Position numbers and translations under genes: made by a program. From assembly GCA_050747525.1 (NCBI GenBank), contig JBOGOC010000075.1, positions 1 through 29,318 of the forward strand: a stretch of DNA of 29,318 bases, read 5' to 3'. The notes below the pieces were generated by a model that searched no databases, was not told the origin of the DNA, and saw only the letters and a program-made list of their open reading frames with translations. The DNA is from JBOGOC01 sp050747525. Lineage in GTDB: Bacteria > Acidobacteriota > Polarisedimenticolia > JACPZX01 > DASXTC01. Positions 14,567 to 22,185 of this stretch are shown piece after piece (the stretch's first letter is position 1; each line of letters opens with the position of its first letter).

Positions 14567-14700
14567 GGCTGACCTCCGGCAGAAGTTGGTGGTTCGCTCG
14601 ACCAACGTGCGGCTCTGGCCTCTCGAGGCTAACCCGCGATACGACCGGAGGTCAGCTTCCCGAGCTGCCGGAAGTCATGGTGTCTAGCCAGACAGACACG
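14567..14700 (-). repeat. Non-coding end of the IS110 remnant with 12-bp inverted repeat
   Basis: GCTGACCTCCGG (14568-14579) and CCGGAGGTCAGC (14645-14656) form a perfect 12-bp inverted repeat upstream of the IS110 transposase start. In IS110 elements the non-coding end beside the transposase start can encode the bridge RNA that guides target choice; this stretch is a possible remnant of it. The outer boundary of the element could not be fixed. Confidence 0.4.
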
Positions 14701-14707
14701 AGGGGCT

Positions 14708-15127
14708 GTGAGTACGCAACCATCACTGTCGGACTTCACCACCACCGTCCGGGACGCGTTCTCATTTCTCGGTCGGTTCGGCTTCCAGGAAGTCATGGCC
14801 CCGGCTCACAGGGCGGGTGACCCATTCCAGATCTGGTTCCGTGCGAACGATCGTTTCGTGGTGGTCGCCGGAGAGGGGTACGGGACAATGGCAAGCGTCA
14901 TGCTTGAACATGATAGCCGGGAGTTGTCCGAGATCTATCTCGTGCCACTGGATGCGGGACCGCCGCCGGATACCCGAAGGGCGCGTCCGCGCACTCAGCT
15001 AGAGCAGGTTCGCGAAGCCGCGGAGCGACTTGAACGGTACGGCGCCGATTTCCTCAGCGGCGATCTCTCGCGCTTCATCGAAAAGGCGAGGCCACTTCCA
15101 CCATACAAAATGCCAGCCGGGGAGTAA
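14708..15127 (+). CDS. Hypothetical protein, unrecognised
   Basis: The 139-aa soluble product starts at GTG 14708 (MSTQPSLSDFTTTVRDAF) with GAGG at 14700-14703 upstream. It has an alternating alpha/beta pattern (FSFLGRFGFQEV, then DPFQIWFRANDRFVVVAGEGYG and REL.EIYLVPLD) and a C-terminal helix (QLEQVREAAERLERYGADFLSGDLSRFIEKA). The layout resembles small immunity-like or stand-alone cytosolic proteins often found in accessory DNA, but I do not recognise a family. No attC follows, so it is not clearly a cassette gene. It is isolated between two pseudogene remnants. Confidence 0.65.
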   Translation: MSTQPSLSDFTTTVRDAFSFLGRFGFQEVMAPAHRAGDPFQIWFRANDRFVVVAGEGYGTMASVMLEHDSRELSEIYLVPLDAGPPPDTRRARPRTQLEQVREAAERLERYGADFLSGDLSRFIEKARPLPPYKMPAGE

Positions 15128-15299
15128 CTGAGCGGCCGGGTACTCCTCCGCATTCTGTTTTCCGAGAGCGTCTTCGAATCTCCAGGGTCGTTCGATCGGC
15201 GACGCATGAATTCTGCAGGTCCGACGTTCCCTCCTCCTTCTTCGAGGCCCCCAGGATGGAAGATGCTATTGAATGGCTCGACCGCCGGCTCCAGCGGAG

Positions 15300-15478
15300 G
15301 ACTGATGAAGAGAGTCAGGCTGGTGCCCATCAGCCACGCCACGCGTCTGCATGGGGAGCTGACAAGGCACGGGTCGTCAACCAGCTGGTCACGGTGCCCG
15401 GAGGCGGGCACGGCGACTTCACCCGCCAGCATCCGCGAATTCCTCGGCAAGCGGCTGACGCTTCCGCCGGGGGACTGA
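15300..15478 (+). pseudogene. Alpha/beta-hydrolase C-terminal remnant with two frameshifts
   Basis: Three pieces in two frames read like the end of a dienelactone-hydrolase/BD-FAE-type esterase: LVPISHATRLHGELTRHG in one frame, VVNQLVTVPGGGHGDF with the catalytic-His motif in another (about 15375-15420), then ASIREFLGKRLTLPPGD back in the first up to the TGA at 15476-15478. Two indels of opposite sign near 15375 and 15420 explain it. The catalytic Ser region is missing. The remnant probably represents the old right-hand neighbour of the island. Confidence 0.6.
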
Positions 15479-15487
15479 AGCCGCGCT

Positions 15488-16729
15488 TCACCCCTTCGAC
15501 AGAAGCGCGATCCACTCCGGGCCGAACTCACGCAGGCGCCAGCGGGTCAGCTCGGGGATGGCCTGAAGGCTCTCCAGCGTCATCGGCGTGGCGCGCGAAA
15601 CCGCCTGCAGTGAGGCGAGCGGGGCGAGCACACCGGGGTCGAGCTTCAGGTCGGCGGCGCGGGTGCGGCGCCACTCCTTGAGCAGGTCCAGGCGGCGGCT
15701 GGCCCCCGGATCGTAGCGCCGCCGCTCTCCCGACCGGGGCAGTGTGAGGGTGGCTTCTTCCGCCTCCGTGCCGCGGGTCACCGCCTCCAGAACGGCGTCC
15801 CCCAGGCGCCGGGCCATCAGGGGCGATATCCCCCGCACGCGCCGCAGGGTCTGTGCGGTGCGCGGCTGCTGGCGGGCCAGGGCGAGCAGGACGGCGTCGG
15901 ACATGACTTTGAAGGGGGGCCGGTTGATCTCCTGCGCCCGGGCGTCGCGCATCACCGCCAGCTCGCGCAGGACCACCTGCTCGCGGCGCGACAGGTCTCG
16001 CGCCCCGCGGATCCTCCAGAAGTCGTCGGGACGGAAGGGCTCGCGCGTCCACTCGCGCCGCGCCAGCAGCTGGAACTCTTCCTCGGCCCACGAGATGCGG
16101 CCCGCCTCGGCGAGGGCCCCCTTCAGGATGGCGCGCAGCGGAATCAGGTAGCGGGTGTCGGTGATGGCGTAGGCGAGCTGATCGGGAGTCAGCGGCCGGC
16201 GGTACCACTCGTCGCGCTGGAAGGTCTTGCTCACCTTGAGCCCGAAGTGCTTCTCCAGCATGGCAGCCAGGCCCGTCGCCTGGTAGCCCAGCAGCTGGGC
16301 CGCCACCACGGTGTCGAAGATGCGCCCGAAGTGGATGCCGAAGTCGCGCTTGAGGCAGACGATGTCGTAGTCGGCGCCGTTCATCACCCACTCGCGCTCC
16401 GGGTCTGCGAACAGCGGGCGCAGAGTCGACAGGTCGGTCAGCGCCAGAGGGTCGATGATGGCGTCGACGTCGGCGGTGGAGATCTGGATGAGGCAGACGC
16501 GCTCCCTGTAGTGATGGAACGAGTCGGACTCCGTGTCGATCGCCGTGAGCGGCTGGCCGGCGATCTGGCCGGCGAGGGAGCTCAGCTGCTCCGGGGTGTC
16601 GACCCAGACGTGAGGCCGATCCGGTGGTCGGGTCGGGTGCTCAGGGACGGGCTGCGAAGAAGTCTCTGACGGATTCAAGGTCGTGGACGATGGGATAAGG
16701 AGGGAGGCTCTCGAGGAAGATCCTCCCAT
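15488..16729 (-). CDS. rnd: Ribonuclease D (DEDDy 3'-5' exonuclease with HRDC domain)
   Basis: RNase D trims the 3' ends of tRNA and other small RNAs. The 413-aa product has the DEDDy exonuclease domain: Asp65 and Glu67 in LTAIDTESDSFHHY, the second motif NGADYD with Asp122, and Tyr187/Asp191 in YAITDTRYL. An HRDC domain follows (LAVMRDARAQEINRPPFKVMSDAVLLALA). All catalytic residues are present. The start is uncertain: ATG 16729 lies 89 bases inside the upstream helicase gene and adds a low-complexity N-terminus; TTG 16678 is the next possibility, and neither has a ribosome-binding site. It is the last gene of a seven-gene overlapping operon. Confidence 0.9.
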   Translation of the reverse strand: MGGSSSRASLLIPSSTTLNPSETSSQPVPEHPTRPPDRPHVWVDTPEQLSSLAGQIAGQPLTAIDTESDSFHHYRERVCLIQISTADVDAIIDPLALTDLSTLRPLFADPEREWVMNGADYDIVCLKRDFGIHFGRIFDTVVAAQLLGYQATGLAAMLEKHFGLKVSKTFQRDEWYRRPLTPDQLAYAITDTRYLIPLRAILKGALAEAGRISWAEEEFQLLARREWTREPFRPDDFWRIRGARDLSRREQVVLRELAVMRDARAQEINRPPFKVMSDAVLLALARQQPRTAQTLRRVRGISPLMARRLGDAVLEAVTRGTEAEEATLTLPRSGERRRYDPGASRRLDLLKEWRRTRAADLKLDPGVLAPLASLQAVSRATPMTLESLQAIPELTRWRLREFGPEWIALLSKG

Positions 16730-18587
16730 AGGGTTTGCTTTTCAGCCGCGCATCCATCACCGCCAGCACCCCCCGGTCCTGGCGGCTGCGCAGCAGCCGG
16801 CCAAGTCCCTGCTTCAGGTCGATGACCGCAGCCGGGACCTGGTAGTCGTGAAACGGCGATCCGCCCTGCTCGCGCAGGGCCTCGATGCGTGCGGCGACGA
16901 TGGGATCGCTTGGAACGTCGAACGGAAGCTTGTCGATCACCACCAGGCTCAGGGCGTCCCCCTGCACGTCCACCCCGTGCCAGAACGACGACGTGGCCAG
17001 CAGCACAGCCCCGGGCGTGGCGCGGAAGCGCTCCAGGAGCGCGTGGCGCGAGGCGTCTCCCTGGGCCATCAGGGGCCAGGGGACGGTCCCTTCCAGGGCT
17101 TCGCGCGCGCGCCGCAGGTTGGCGAACGACGTGAACAGCAGGAAGGCGCGCCCTTGCGTGACCGCAAGCAGCGACCGCACCTGCTCGATGAAGCGGGGCA
17201 GGAAGGTCGGGTCGCGCGGCTCGGGAAACGACCGCGGCACGTAGAGCACCGCCTGGCGGGCCGGATCGAAGGGGGACTCCAGCACCAGCTCGCGCGCGTC
17301 GTCCAGGCCGAGGCGGCCCCGCACGAAGTCGAACCCTCCGCGCACGGCCAGCGTGGCGCTGGTGAGGATCACCGTCGGCGTGCTCTCGAACAGCATCGAG
17401 CGGAGCGCCCCCGACACGTCGATGGGGGAGGCCTGCAGCGCCACGCCGCGGCCGCGCACCTCTCCCCACGTCACCAGCGGCCCGCGCCCGCCGGCGGCCC
17501 CTCTGCCGGGCTCCCTGGGATCGAGGATCAGCGCCAGCGTGTCGGCCTGCTCGCCGGCGCGCTGAGCCAGCTGGGCCAGCGCCGGCTCGGAGGATGCCTC
17601 CGCGGCCCGCTGCAGCACGCCCCGGCACAGCCCGAGGGTCTCGCGCAGGCGTGCCCCGGCCGACGTCCACAGCTCGTCGCGCCGGTAGCCGTCAAGCACG
17701 AACCGGCTTCCCGACGGCTCTCCCGGCGCGCACAGGCCGAAGAATCCGCGCGCGGTCACGCGCAGCTCCTCCGCGCGGCGCCGGGCCGCCTCGTCCGCCA
17801 GCGCGCGCGCCATGTCGTCGGCCAGCTCCATCACCTGCCGCGTGGAGATGGCGCGCCCCAGGTGGGCGGTGGCCACGTCCTCGAGGGCGTGCGCCTCGTC
17901 CACGATCAGCACCGAGTGATCCGGGATCACCTGGCCGAAGGCGTGCTCCTTCAGGACCAGGTCGGCCATCAGCAGGTGATGGTTCACCACGACCACCTGC
18001 GACGCGGCGGCCTCGCGGCGCATCCGGGTGAGGAAGCAGTCCTCGAAGCGGGAGCACTTCTGCCCCAGGCAGATGTCGGCGCGCGCATTGAGCGAATCCC
18101 ACAGGCGGAACCCCTCCGGAAGATCGCCCAGCTCGCCCCGATCCCCGGACTCCGTCGTCGCGCTCCAGGCGGACAGGCGGGTGAACAGGTCCACTTCGTC
18201 CATGTCGTGAAGCCCGGGGCGCCCCTTCATCTCCTCGAGCCGCAGGAGGCACAGGTAGTTGTCGCGTCCCTTCATGCAGGCGGCCGACACCGGGCGACCC
18301 AGCGCCTGCGACAGCATGGGGATGTCCTTGAGGAAGAGCTGCTCCTGCAGGTTCTTGGTGGCGGTCGAGACCACCACCTTGCGTCCCGACTCGATGGCGG
18401 GGACGAGGTAGGCGAAGGTCTTCCCCGTTCCGGTGGGCGCCTCCATGAGAAGGTGGCTCGAGCGGTCAATGGCTTCGGCCACGGCCAGGCTCATGCGCAT
18501 CTGGCCGGGGCGCAGCTCGAAGGAGGGGTGGGTCCGGGAAAGCAGGCCTCCCTCGGAGAAGACCTCGCGCGCGAGGCCCGGCATCAT
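16641..18587 (-). CDS. DinG/YoaA-type ATP-dependent DNA helicase (XPD-like, iron-sulfur)
   Basis: This 648-aa superfamily 2 helicase unwinds DNA with 5'-3' polarity in the known family members. Walker A is APTGTGKT (50-57), the Walker B box DEAH is at 230-233, and VNHHLLMADL (201-210) precedes it. Four cysteines (113, 173, 178, 184) are placed like the [4Fe-4S] ligands of XPD/DinG. The C-terminal motif QGLGRLLRSRQDRG completes motif VI. It lacks the N-terminal exonuclease of Gram-positive DinG, and its length matches E. coli YoaA. ATG 18587 overlaps the glyA stop by 4 bases (ATGA). Likely role: repair or replication-conflict resolution. Confidence 0.92.
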   Translation of the reverse strand: MMPGLAREVFSEGGLLSRTHPSFELRPGQMRMSLAVAEAIDRSSHLLMEAPTGTGKTFAYLVPAIESGRKVVVSTATKNLQEQLFLKDIPMLSQALGRPVSAACMKGRDNYLCLLRLEEMKGRPGLHDMDEVDLFTRLSAWSATTESGDRGELGDLPEGFRLWDSLNARADICLGQKCSRFEDCFLTRMRREAAASQVVVVNHHLLMADLVLKEHAFGQVIPDHSVLIVDEAHALEDVATAHLGRAISTRQVMELADDMARALADEAARRRAEELRVTARGFFGLCAPGEPSGSRFVLDGYRRDELWTSAGARLRETLGLCRGVLQRAAEASSEPALAQLAQRAGEQADTLALILDPREPGRGAAGGRGPLVTWGEVRGRGVALQASPIDVSGALRSMLFESTPTVILTSATLAVRGGFDFVRGRLGLDDARELVLESPFDPARQAVLYVPRSFPEPRDPTFLPRFIEQVRSLLAVTQGRAFLLFTSFANLRRAREALEGTVPWPLMAQGDASRHALLERFRATPGAVLLATSSFWHGVDVQGDALSLVVIDKLPFDVPSDPIVAARIEALREQGGSPFHDYQVPAAVIDLKQGLGRLLRSRQDRGVLAVMDARLKSKPYGRIFLESLPPYPIVHDLESVRDFFAARP

Positions 18588-19870
18588 GCGGTGCGGCCCG
18601 TCCGCGGCGCGCCGATCGGCTCGTAGGGGAGGGGGAACCTGCGGCAGAGAGCCCTGGCCTCATCGCGCGCCTCGGCGACGGCGCGCTCCGCCCCCGTGCC
18701 GCCGGCCACGGCCCGGATGACGCGGGCCATGAGGGCTCCGATGATCTTCATCTCGGCCGTTCCCATGCCGCGGGTGGTGACGGCGGGGGTCCCCACACGG
18801 ATGCCGCTGGGGTCGAGCGGCGGGCGTGTGTCGAAGGGGATGGCGTTCTTGTTGACGGTGATGGCGGCCTTCTCCAGTGCCTCCTCGACCGACTTTCCTC
18901 CCAGTCCCAGGGAAGCAACATCCACGAGGAGCAAGTGGTTGTCGGTACCACCCGACACGATGCGAAACCCTTCGGCGGCCATCGTCGCCGCCAGCTCCTT
19001 CGCGTTGGCCACCACGTTGCGCTGGTAGTCCTTGAAGGACGGCTGCATCGCCTCCTGGAAGCACACCGCCTTGGCGGCGATGATGTGCACCAGCGGGCCC
19101 CCCTGCATGCCGGGGAAGGTGCGGCGATCCAGGTCCTTGGCGAGCTCCTTGCGGCACAGCACCACGCCCCCGCGCGGCCCGCGCAGCGTCTTGTGCGTGG
19201 TGGTGGTCACGAAATCGGCGGTGGGGACGGGGCTGGGATGCAGGCCCGTCGCGATGAGCCCCGCGATGTGGGCCATGTCGGCCATGATCTTCGCGCCCAC
19301 CGCGTCGGCGATCCCCCGGATGCGCTCGAAGTCGATGACCCGCGAGTAGGCGCTCGCGCCCACCACAATCAGGCGGGGACGGTGCTCGCGCGCCAGCGTC
19401 TCCATCTCGTCGTAGTCGATGGTCTCGGTGTCGCGCCGCACGCCGTAGGGGACGATCTTGTACATCAGCCCCGAGAAGTTGAGCGGATGCCCGTGGGTCA
19501 GGTGCCCGCCGTGGGCGAGGTTCATGCCCATCACCGTGTCGCCCGGCTGGCAGGAGGTGAGGTAGACGGCCATGTTGGCCTGGCTGCCGGAATGGGGCTG
19601 AACGTTGGCGTGCTCGGCGGAGAAGAGCCGGCACGCGCGCTCCCGCGCCAGGCGCTCCACCACGTCCACGTTCTCGCACCCGCCGTAGTAGCGGCGCCCC
19701 GGGTATCCCTCGGCGTACTTGTTGGTGAACACCGTCCCCGCGGCGGCCAGCACCGCGGGGCTCACGAAGTTCTCGGAGGCGATCAGCTCGATCGTTTCCT
19801 GCTGGCGGACGACCTCGGCGTCCACCGCCGCGGCGATCTCGGGGTCGATCTCCAGCAACGGATGCGTCAT
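18584..19870 (-). CDS. glyA: Serine hydroxymethyltransferase
   Basis: GlyA interconverts serine and glycine and charges tetrahydrofolate with a one-carbon unit, in the cytosol. The 428-aa product is full length. It shows the N-terminal QQETIELIASENFVSPAV, KYAEGYPGRRYYGG, the PLP-binding DMAHIAG (Asp198, His201) and the Schiff-base lysine Lys227 in TTTTHKTLRGPRGG. ATG 19870 (MTHPLLEIDPEI) overlaps the rpiB stop by 4 bases (ATGA), fixing the start. The rpiB-glyA pair is a common arrangement, although nrdR, often the next gene, is absent here and a helicase follows instead. Confidence 0.97.
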   Translation of the reverse strand: MTHPLLEIDPEIAAAVDAEVVRQQETIELIASENFVSPAVLAAAGTVFTNKYAEGYPGRRYYGGCENVDVVERLARERACRLFSAEHANVQPHSGSQANMAVYLTSCQPGDTVMGMNLAHGGHLTHGHPLNFSGLMYKIVPYGVRRDTETIDYDEMETLAREHRPRLIVVGASAYSRVIDFERIRGIADAVGAKIMADMAHIAGLIATGLHPSPVPTADFVTTTTHKTLRGPRGGVVLCRKELAKDLDRRTFPGMQGGPLVHIIAAKAVCFQEAMQPSFKDYQRNVVANAKELAATMAAEGFRIVSGGTDNHLLLVDVASLGLGGKSVEEALEKAAITVNKNAIPFDTRPPLDPSGIRVGTPAVTTRGMGTAEMKIIGALMARVIRAVAGGTGAERAVAEARDEARALCRRFPLPYEPIGAPRTGRTA

Positions 19871-20313
19871 CGTTCGAGGGCCTCGATCTTGGCCACGCGC
19901 CCGGCGTGGCGGCCCCCTTCGAACTCCGTCGACAGCCACGTGCTCACCATGTCGCTCACCACCGCCGGCCCCGAGACCCTCCCTCCGAGGCACAGCACGT
20001 TGGCGTCGTTGTGCCGGCGGGCCAGCCGCGCGGTGGTGACGTCGTGGCACAGCGAGGCCCGGATGCCGGGGATCTTGTTGGCGGCGATGGACACGCCGAT
20101 GCCGCTGCCGCACAGCACGATCCCGCGGTCGGCTTCCTTGGCCGACACCAGCCTGGCCACCTTGGCGGCGAAGTCGGGATAGTCCACCGACTCGCCCGAG
20201 AAGGTCCCCTCGTCCCGTACCTGGTACCCCGCCTCCTGCAGCTCCTTCACCAGCGCGTCCTTCAGCGTGACCGCGGCGTGATCGCATCCGATGGCGATCT
20301 TCAGGCCTTTCAT
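19867..20313 (-). CDS. rpiB: Ribose-5-phosphate isomerase B
   Basis: RpiB interconverts ribose-5-phosphate and ribulose-5-phosphate in the pentose phosphate pathway. The 148-aa product has the expected length and motifs: KIAIGCDHAA near the start (Asp11, His12), catalytic Cys68 in GIVLCGSGIGVSIAANK, and TARLARRHNDANVLCLGGR. ATG 20313 overlaps the stop of the upstream gene by 4 bases, and its own stop overlaps glyA the same way. It supplies ribose phosphate next to genes of nucleotide and one-carbon metabolism. Confidence 0.96.
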   Translation of the reverse strand: MKGLKIAIGCDHAAVTLKDALVKELQEAGYQVRDEGTFSGESVDYPDFAAKVARLVSAKEADRGIVLCGSGIGVSIAANKIPGIRASLCHDVTTARLARRHNDANVLCLGGRVSGPAVVSDMVSTWLSTEFEGGRHAGRVAKIEALER

Positions 20314-21605
20314 GGTTGCACCATCCTCTCGTGTTCGGCCACGGCGAACGGGTCGGTCATGCCTGCGATGTGGTCCGCCACGAGCCGGGCGAAAACCGGA
20401 TTGCCCCGGTACCGCCGCGCGATCTCGGTTTCGATCTCAGCGGGCGCGACGTCACGCAGGTAGCGCCCCCTGGTTTCCTCCCGGAACCGCAGCAGGACAT
20501 AGTCGTCGACGACACGGGGCTCTTCGCAGAGAACCTGGAAGAGCCCTTGGACGATCCGGCGGGCCCGCAGGCCCACCGCGCTGTGTGCCCCCCCCTGGTG
20601 CAGCCGGCGTCTCACGAAATCGTCCAGAGCATCGTACATCCTCGCCGCAGCGGGTGTCAGCCCGATCGTTGAAGCCGCCACACGCTCGCGGGCCGCCCGG
20701 AAGGCGGCCGGGGTGTCCACCTGGTGGGCACGCGCCCACGCGCGCAGGTTGCGGCGCGACGCATGGATGATCCCGGTCACGAGCATGTGGGACAGCCCCC
20801 GGTGAATCGTGTCGGCCCGGCGGTGCAGGGCGGCCCGTCCGGCCCTGCGGCGTCCCGGAGCTCCCGTGGCGGGGCCCGCCAGGCGGCGCTCGAGCAGCCG
20901 CACGACGGCGAGCCTCTCCACGCTCTCGAGGTCCACCTCCTGCGCCCGCAGCCCGTCGTCGAGGTCCTCGATGGCGCTCACCGCCGGCTCCAGCGCCGCC
21001 ACCACCTGCGCCTCGAACAGTGGGGGCCATTCGGGATGGAGCTCCCCGGGCCCCCCGGAAGCGCCTTCCTGCTTGAGGATCCCCTCGCGCACGGCATCGG
21101 TCAGGTTCAGGCCGGGATGGGGATAGCGCTTCTCCAGGCGGTCCACGACGCGCAGGCTCTGCTCGCTCACGCGGAAGCCGCCGGCCTTGCGCATCACGGC
21201 GTCGAGGGCCGCCACGCCATGGCGGGCGAACGGGGGCGTCCCCAGCTCGTGCCCCAGGGCAATCGCCTCCACCAGGTCCTCGTTGAGCCCGAGCCCCCGG
21301 GCCACCGTGCGCGAGAGCTGGCTCAGCGCGAGGGAGTGGGTCAGCCGGTCGCGGTACCGCTCTTCCGGAGGAAGGGCGCCCCCGGCCGACTTGAGCCTCA
21401 GACGCCGGAACGCGCGCGCGTGCAGAATGCGGTCGCGATCGCGCTGGAACTCCGTCCGGTAGTCGAACACACGGCCCTCGCGGTCCAGCGTCACCGCGCG
21501 CCGCGCGTGCTCGCTGCGCAGCGCCCAGGGGGCCAGCCGGGCGTCCTCTTCCTGCTCGAGGTGCCGGCGGATCTGATCGACCGGCTCGCGCTCAGCGGCC
21601 GTCAT
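20310..21605 (-). CDS. dGTPase-like HD-domain protein with degenerate active site
   Basis: The 431-aa product aligns along its length with deoxynucleoside triphosphohydrolases: FDYRTEFQRDRDRILHARAFRRL, then RYRDRLTHSLALSQLSRTVARGLGLNEDLVEAIALGHE, GGFRVSEQSLRVVDRLE and GLNLTDAVREGIL. However the normal HDLGHPPFGHAGE signature reads HELGTPPFARHGV at 119-131. The metal-binding Asp becomes Glu120, the following His becomes Thr123, and the catalytic His/Glu pair is lost. The later Asp (usually in LADEIAY) appears as Glu206. His90 and His119 remain. It therefore probably lacks normal dNTPase activity and may bind nucleotides or regulate. ATG 21605 is in good context; it overlaps the upstream gene by 14 bases. 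Confidence 0.88.
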   Translation of the reverse strand: MTAAEREPVDQIRRHLEQEEDARLAPWALRSEHARRAVTLDREGRVFDYRTEFQRDRDRILHARAFRRLRLKSAGGALPPEERYRDRLTHSLALSQLSRTVARGLGLNEDLVEAIALGHELGTPPFARHGVAALDAVMRKAGGFRVSEQSLRVVDRLEKRYPHPGLNLTDAVREGILKQEGASGGPGELHPEWPPLFEAQVVAALEPAVSAIEDLDDGLRAQEVDLESVERLAVVRLLERRLAGPATGAPGRRRAGRAALHRRADTIHRGLSHMLVTGIIHASRRNLRAWARAHQVDTPAAFRAARERVAASTIGLTPAAARMYDALDDFVRRRLHQGGAHSAVGLRARRIVQGLFQVLCEEPRVVDDYVLLRFREETRGRYLRDVAPAEIETEIARRYRGNPVFARLVADHIAGMTDPFAVAEHERMVQP

Positions 21606-22185
21606 GCGCTGGTCGGCTCCCCGAGGGTGCGGCCTGCCGGGCCGCGCCGGAGGTCAGGTCTTCGTAGGCCACCGCCACGATGGCCCACATCAAGGGCCAA
21701 GTGAAGAGGATCCCGACCATCATGAGCGCCACCCCGGCCAACCCGGTCAGGAGCACGAACAGGAAGAACAGGCTGCGGTCCAGCACGTCGTGGCCGGCGG
21801 CCAGCCGCCTGCTGGCTGAGAAGGCCTCCCCGGGGGACAGCTTCCGGTCGACCATCAGGGGAAAGGCAAAGCAGAAGAGCCCTCCCAGCACCAGTCCCGG
21901 AACGAGAAACGCGAACAGCCCGGCCACCACCAGCGCGCCGAAGGCCAGGCCGGCCAGCACCATCGCGCCGGGACGCTCGAAGCCGCGGAACAGGTCCTGG
22001 AAGACGACCTCCTCTCCGCGCAGATGCTTGAGCGTGACCCACACGATCCCCCCGATGGCGGGCCCGGCCAGCAGGCCCAGCGACAGGGCGGTGACTGTCA
22101 TGAGGATGAGGCCTCCCACCAGGAAGGCCGGCAGGTCGGAGAGGACCAGCCGCAGAGCGCGGCCGAACCAGCCCCGCTCGATCAC
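21592..22185 (-). CDS. Integral membrane protein of unknown function (six-helix)
   Basis: The 197-aa product starts at GTG 22185, overlapping the upstream stop in a GTGA arrangement. About six hydrophobic helices come in three hairpins: SDLPAFLVGGLILMTVTALSL and LAGPAIGGIVWVTL; GAMVLAGLAFGALVVAGLFAF and LVLGGLFCFAFPL; SLFFLFVLLTGLAGVALMM and WPLMWAIVAVAYEDL. Between hairpins two and three lies DRKLSPGEAFSASRRL, a pattern known from DUF975/GPDase-type membrane proteins of unclear function. Cargo or activity cannot be stated. It is coupled to the next membrane protein upstream and to the dGTPase-like gene downstream. Confidence 0.8.
   Translation of the reverse strand: MIERGWFGRALRLVLSDLPAFLVGGLILMTVTALSLGLLAGPAIGGIVWVTLKHLRGEEVVFQDLFRGFERPGAMVLAGLAFGALVVAGLFAFLVPGLVLGGLFCFAFPLMVDRKLSPGEAFSASRRLAAGHDVLDRSLFFLFVLLTGLAGVALMMVGILFTWPLMWAIVAVAYEDLTSGAARQAAPSGSRPAHDGR

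Noticed and set aside
15476..15490. Small hairpin TGAAGC-CGC-GCTTCA between the hydrolase remnant and RNase D as a terminator
   Set aside because: Only a 6-bp stem with a 3-base loop and no T-run on either strand; too weak to call.
16683..18626. 647-codon open frame on the plus strand opposite the helicase gene
   Set aside because: The minus-strand product has all helicase motifs; the plus-strand translation is a low-complexity Arg/Gly/His/Gln mixture without domains.
18935..20182. 415-codon open frame on the plus strand opposite glyA and rpiB
   Set aside because: It is the complement of two highly conserved enzymes and has unnatural amino-acid composition.
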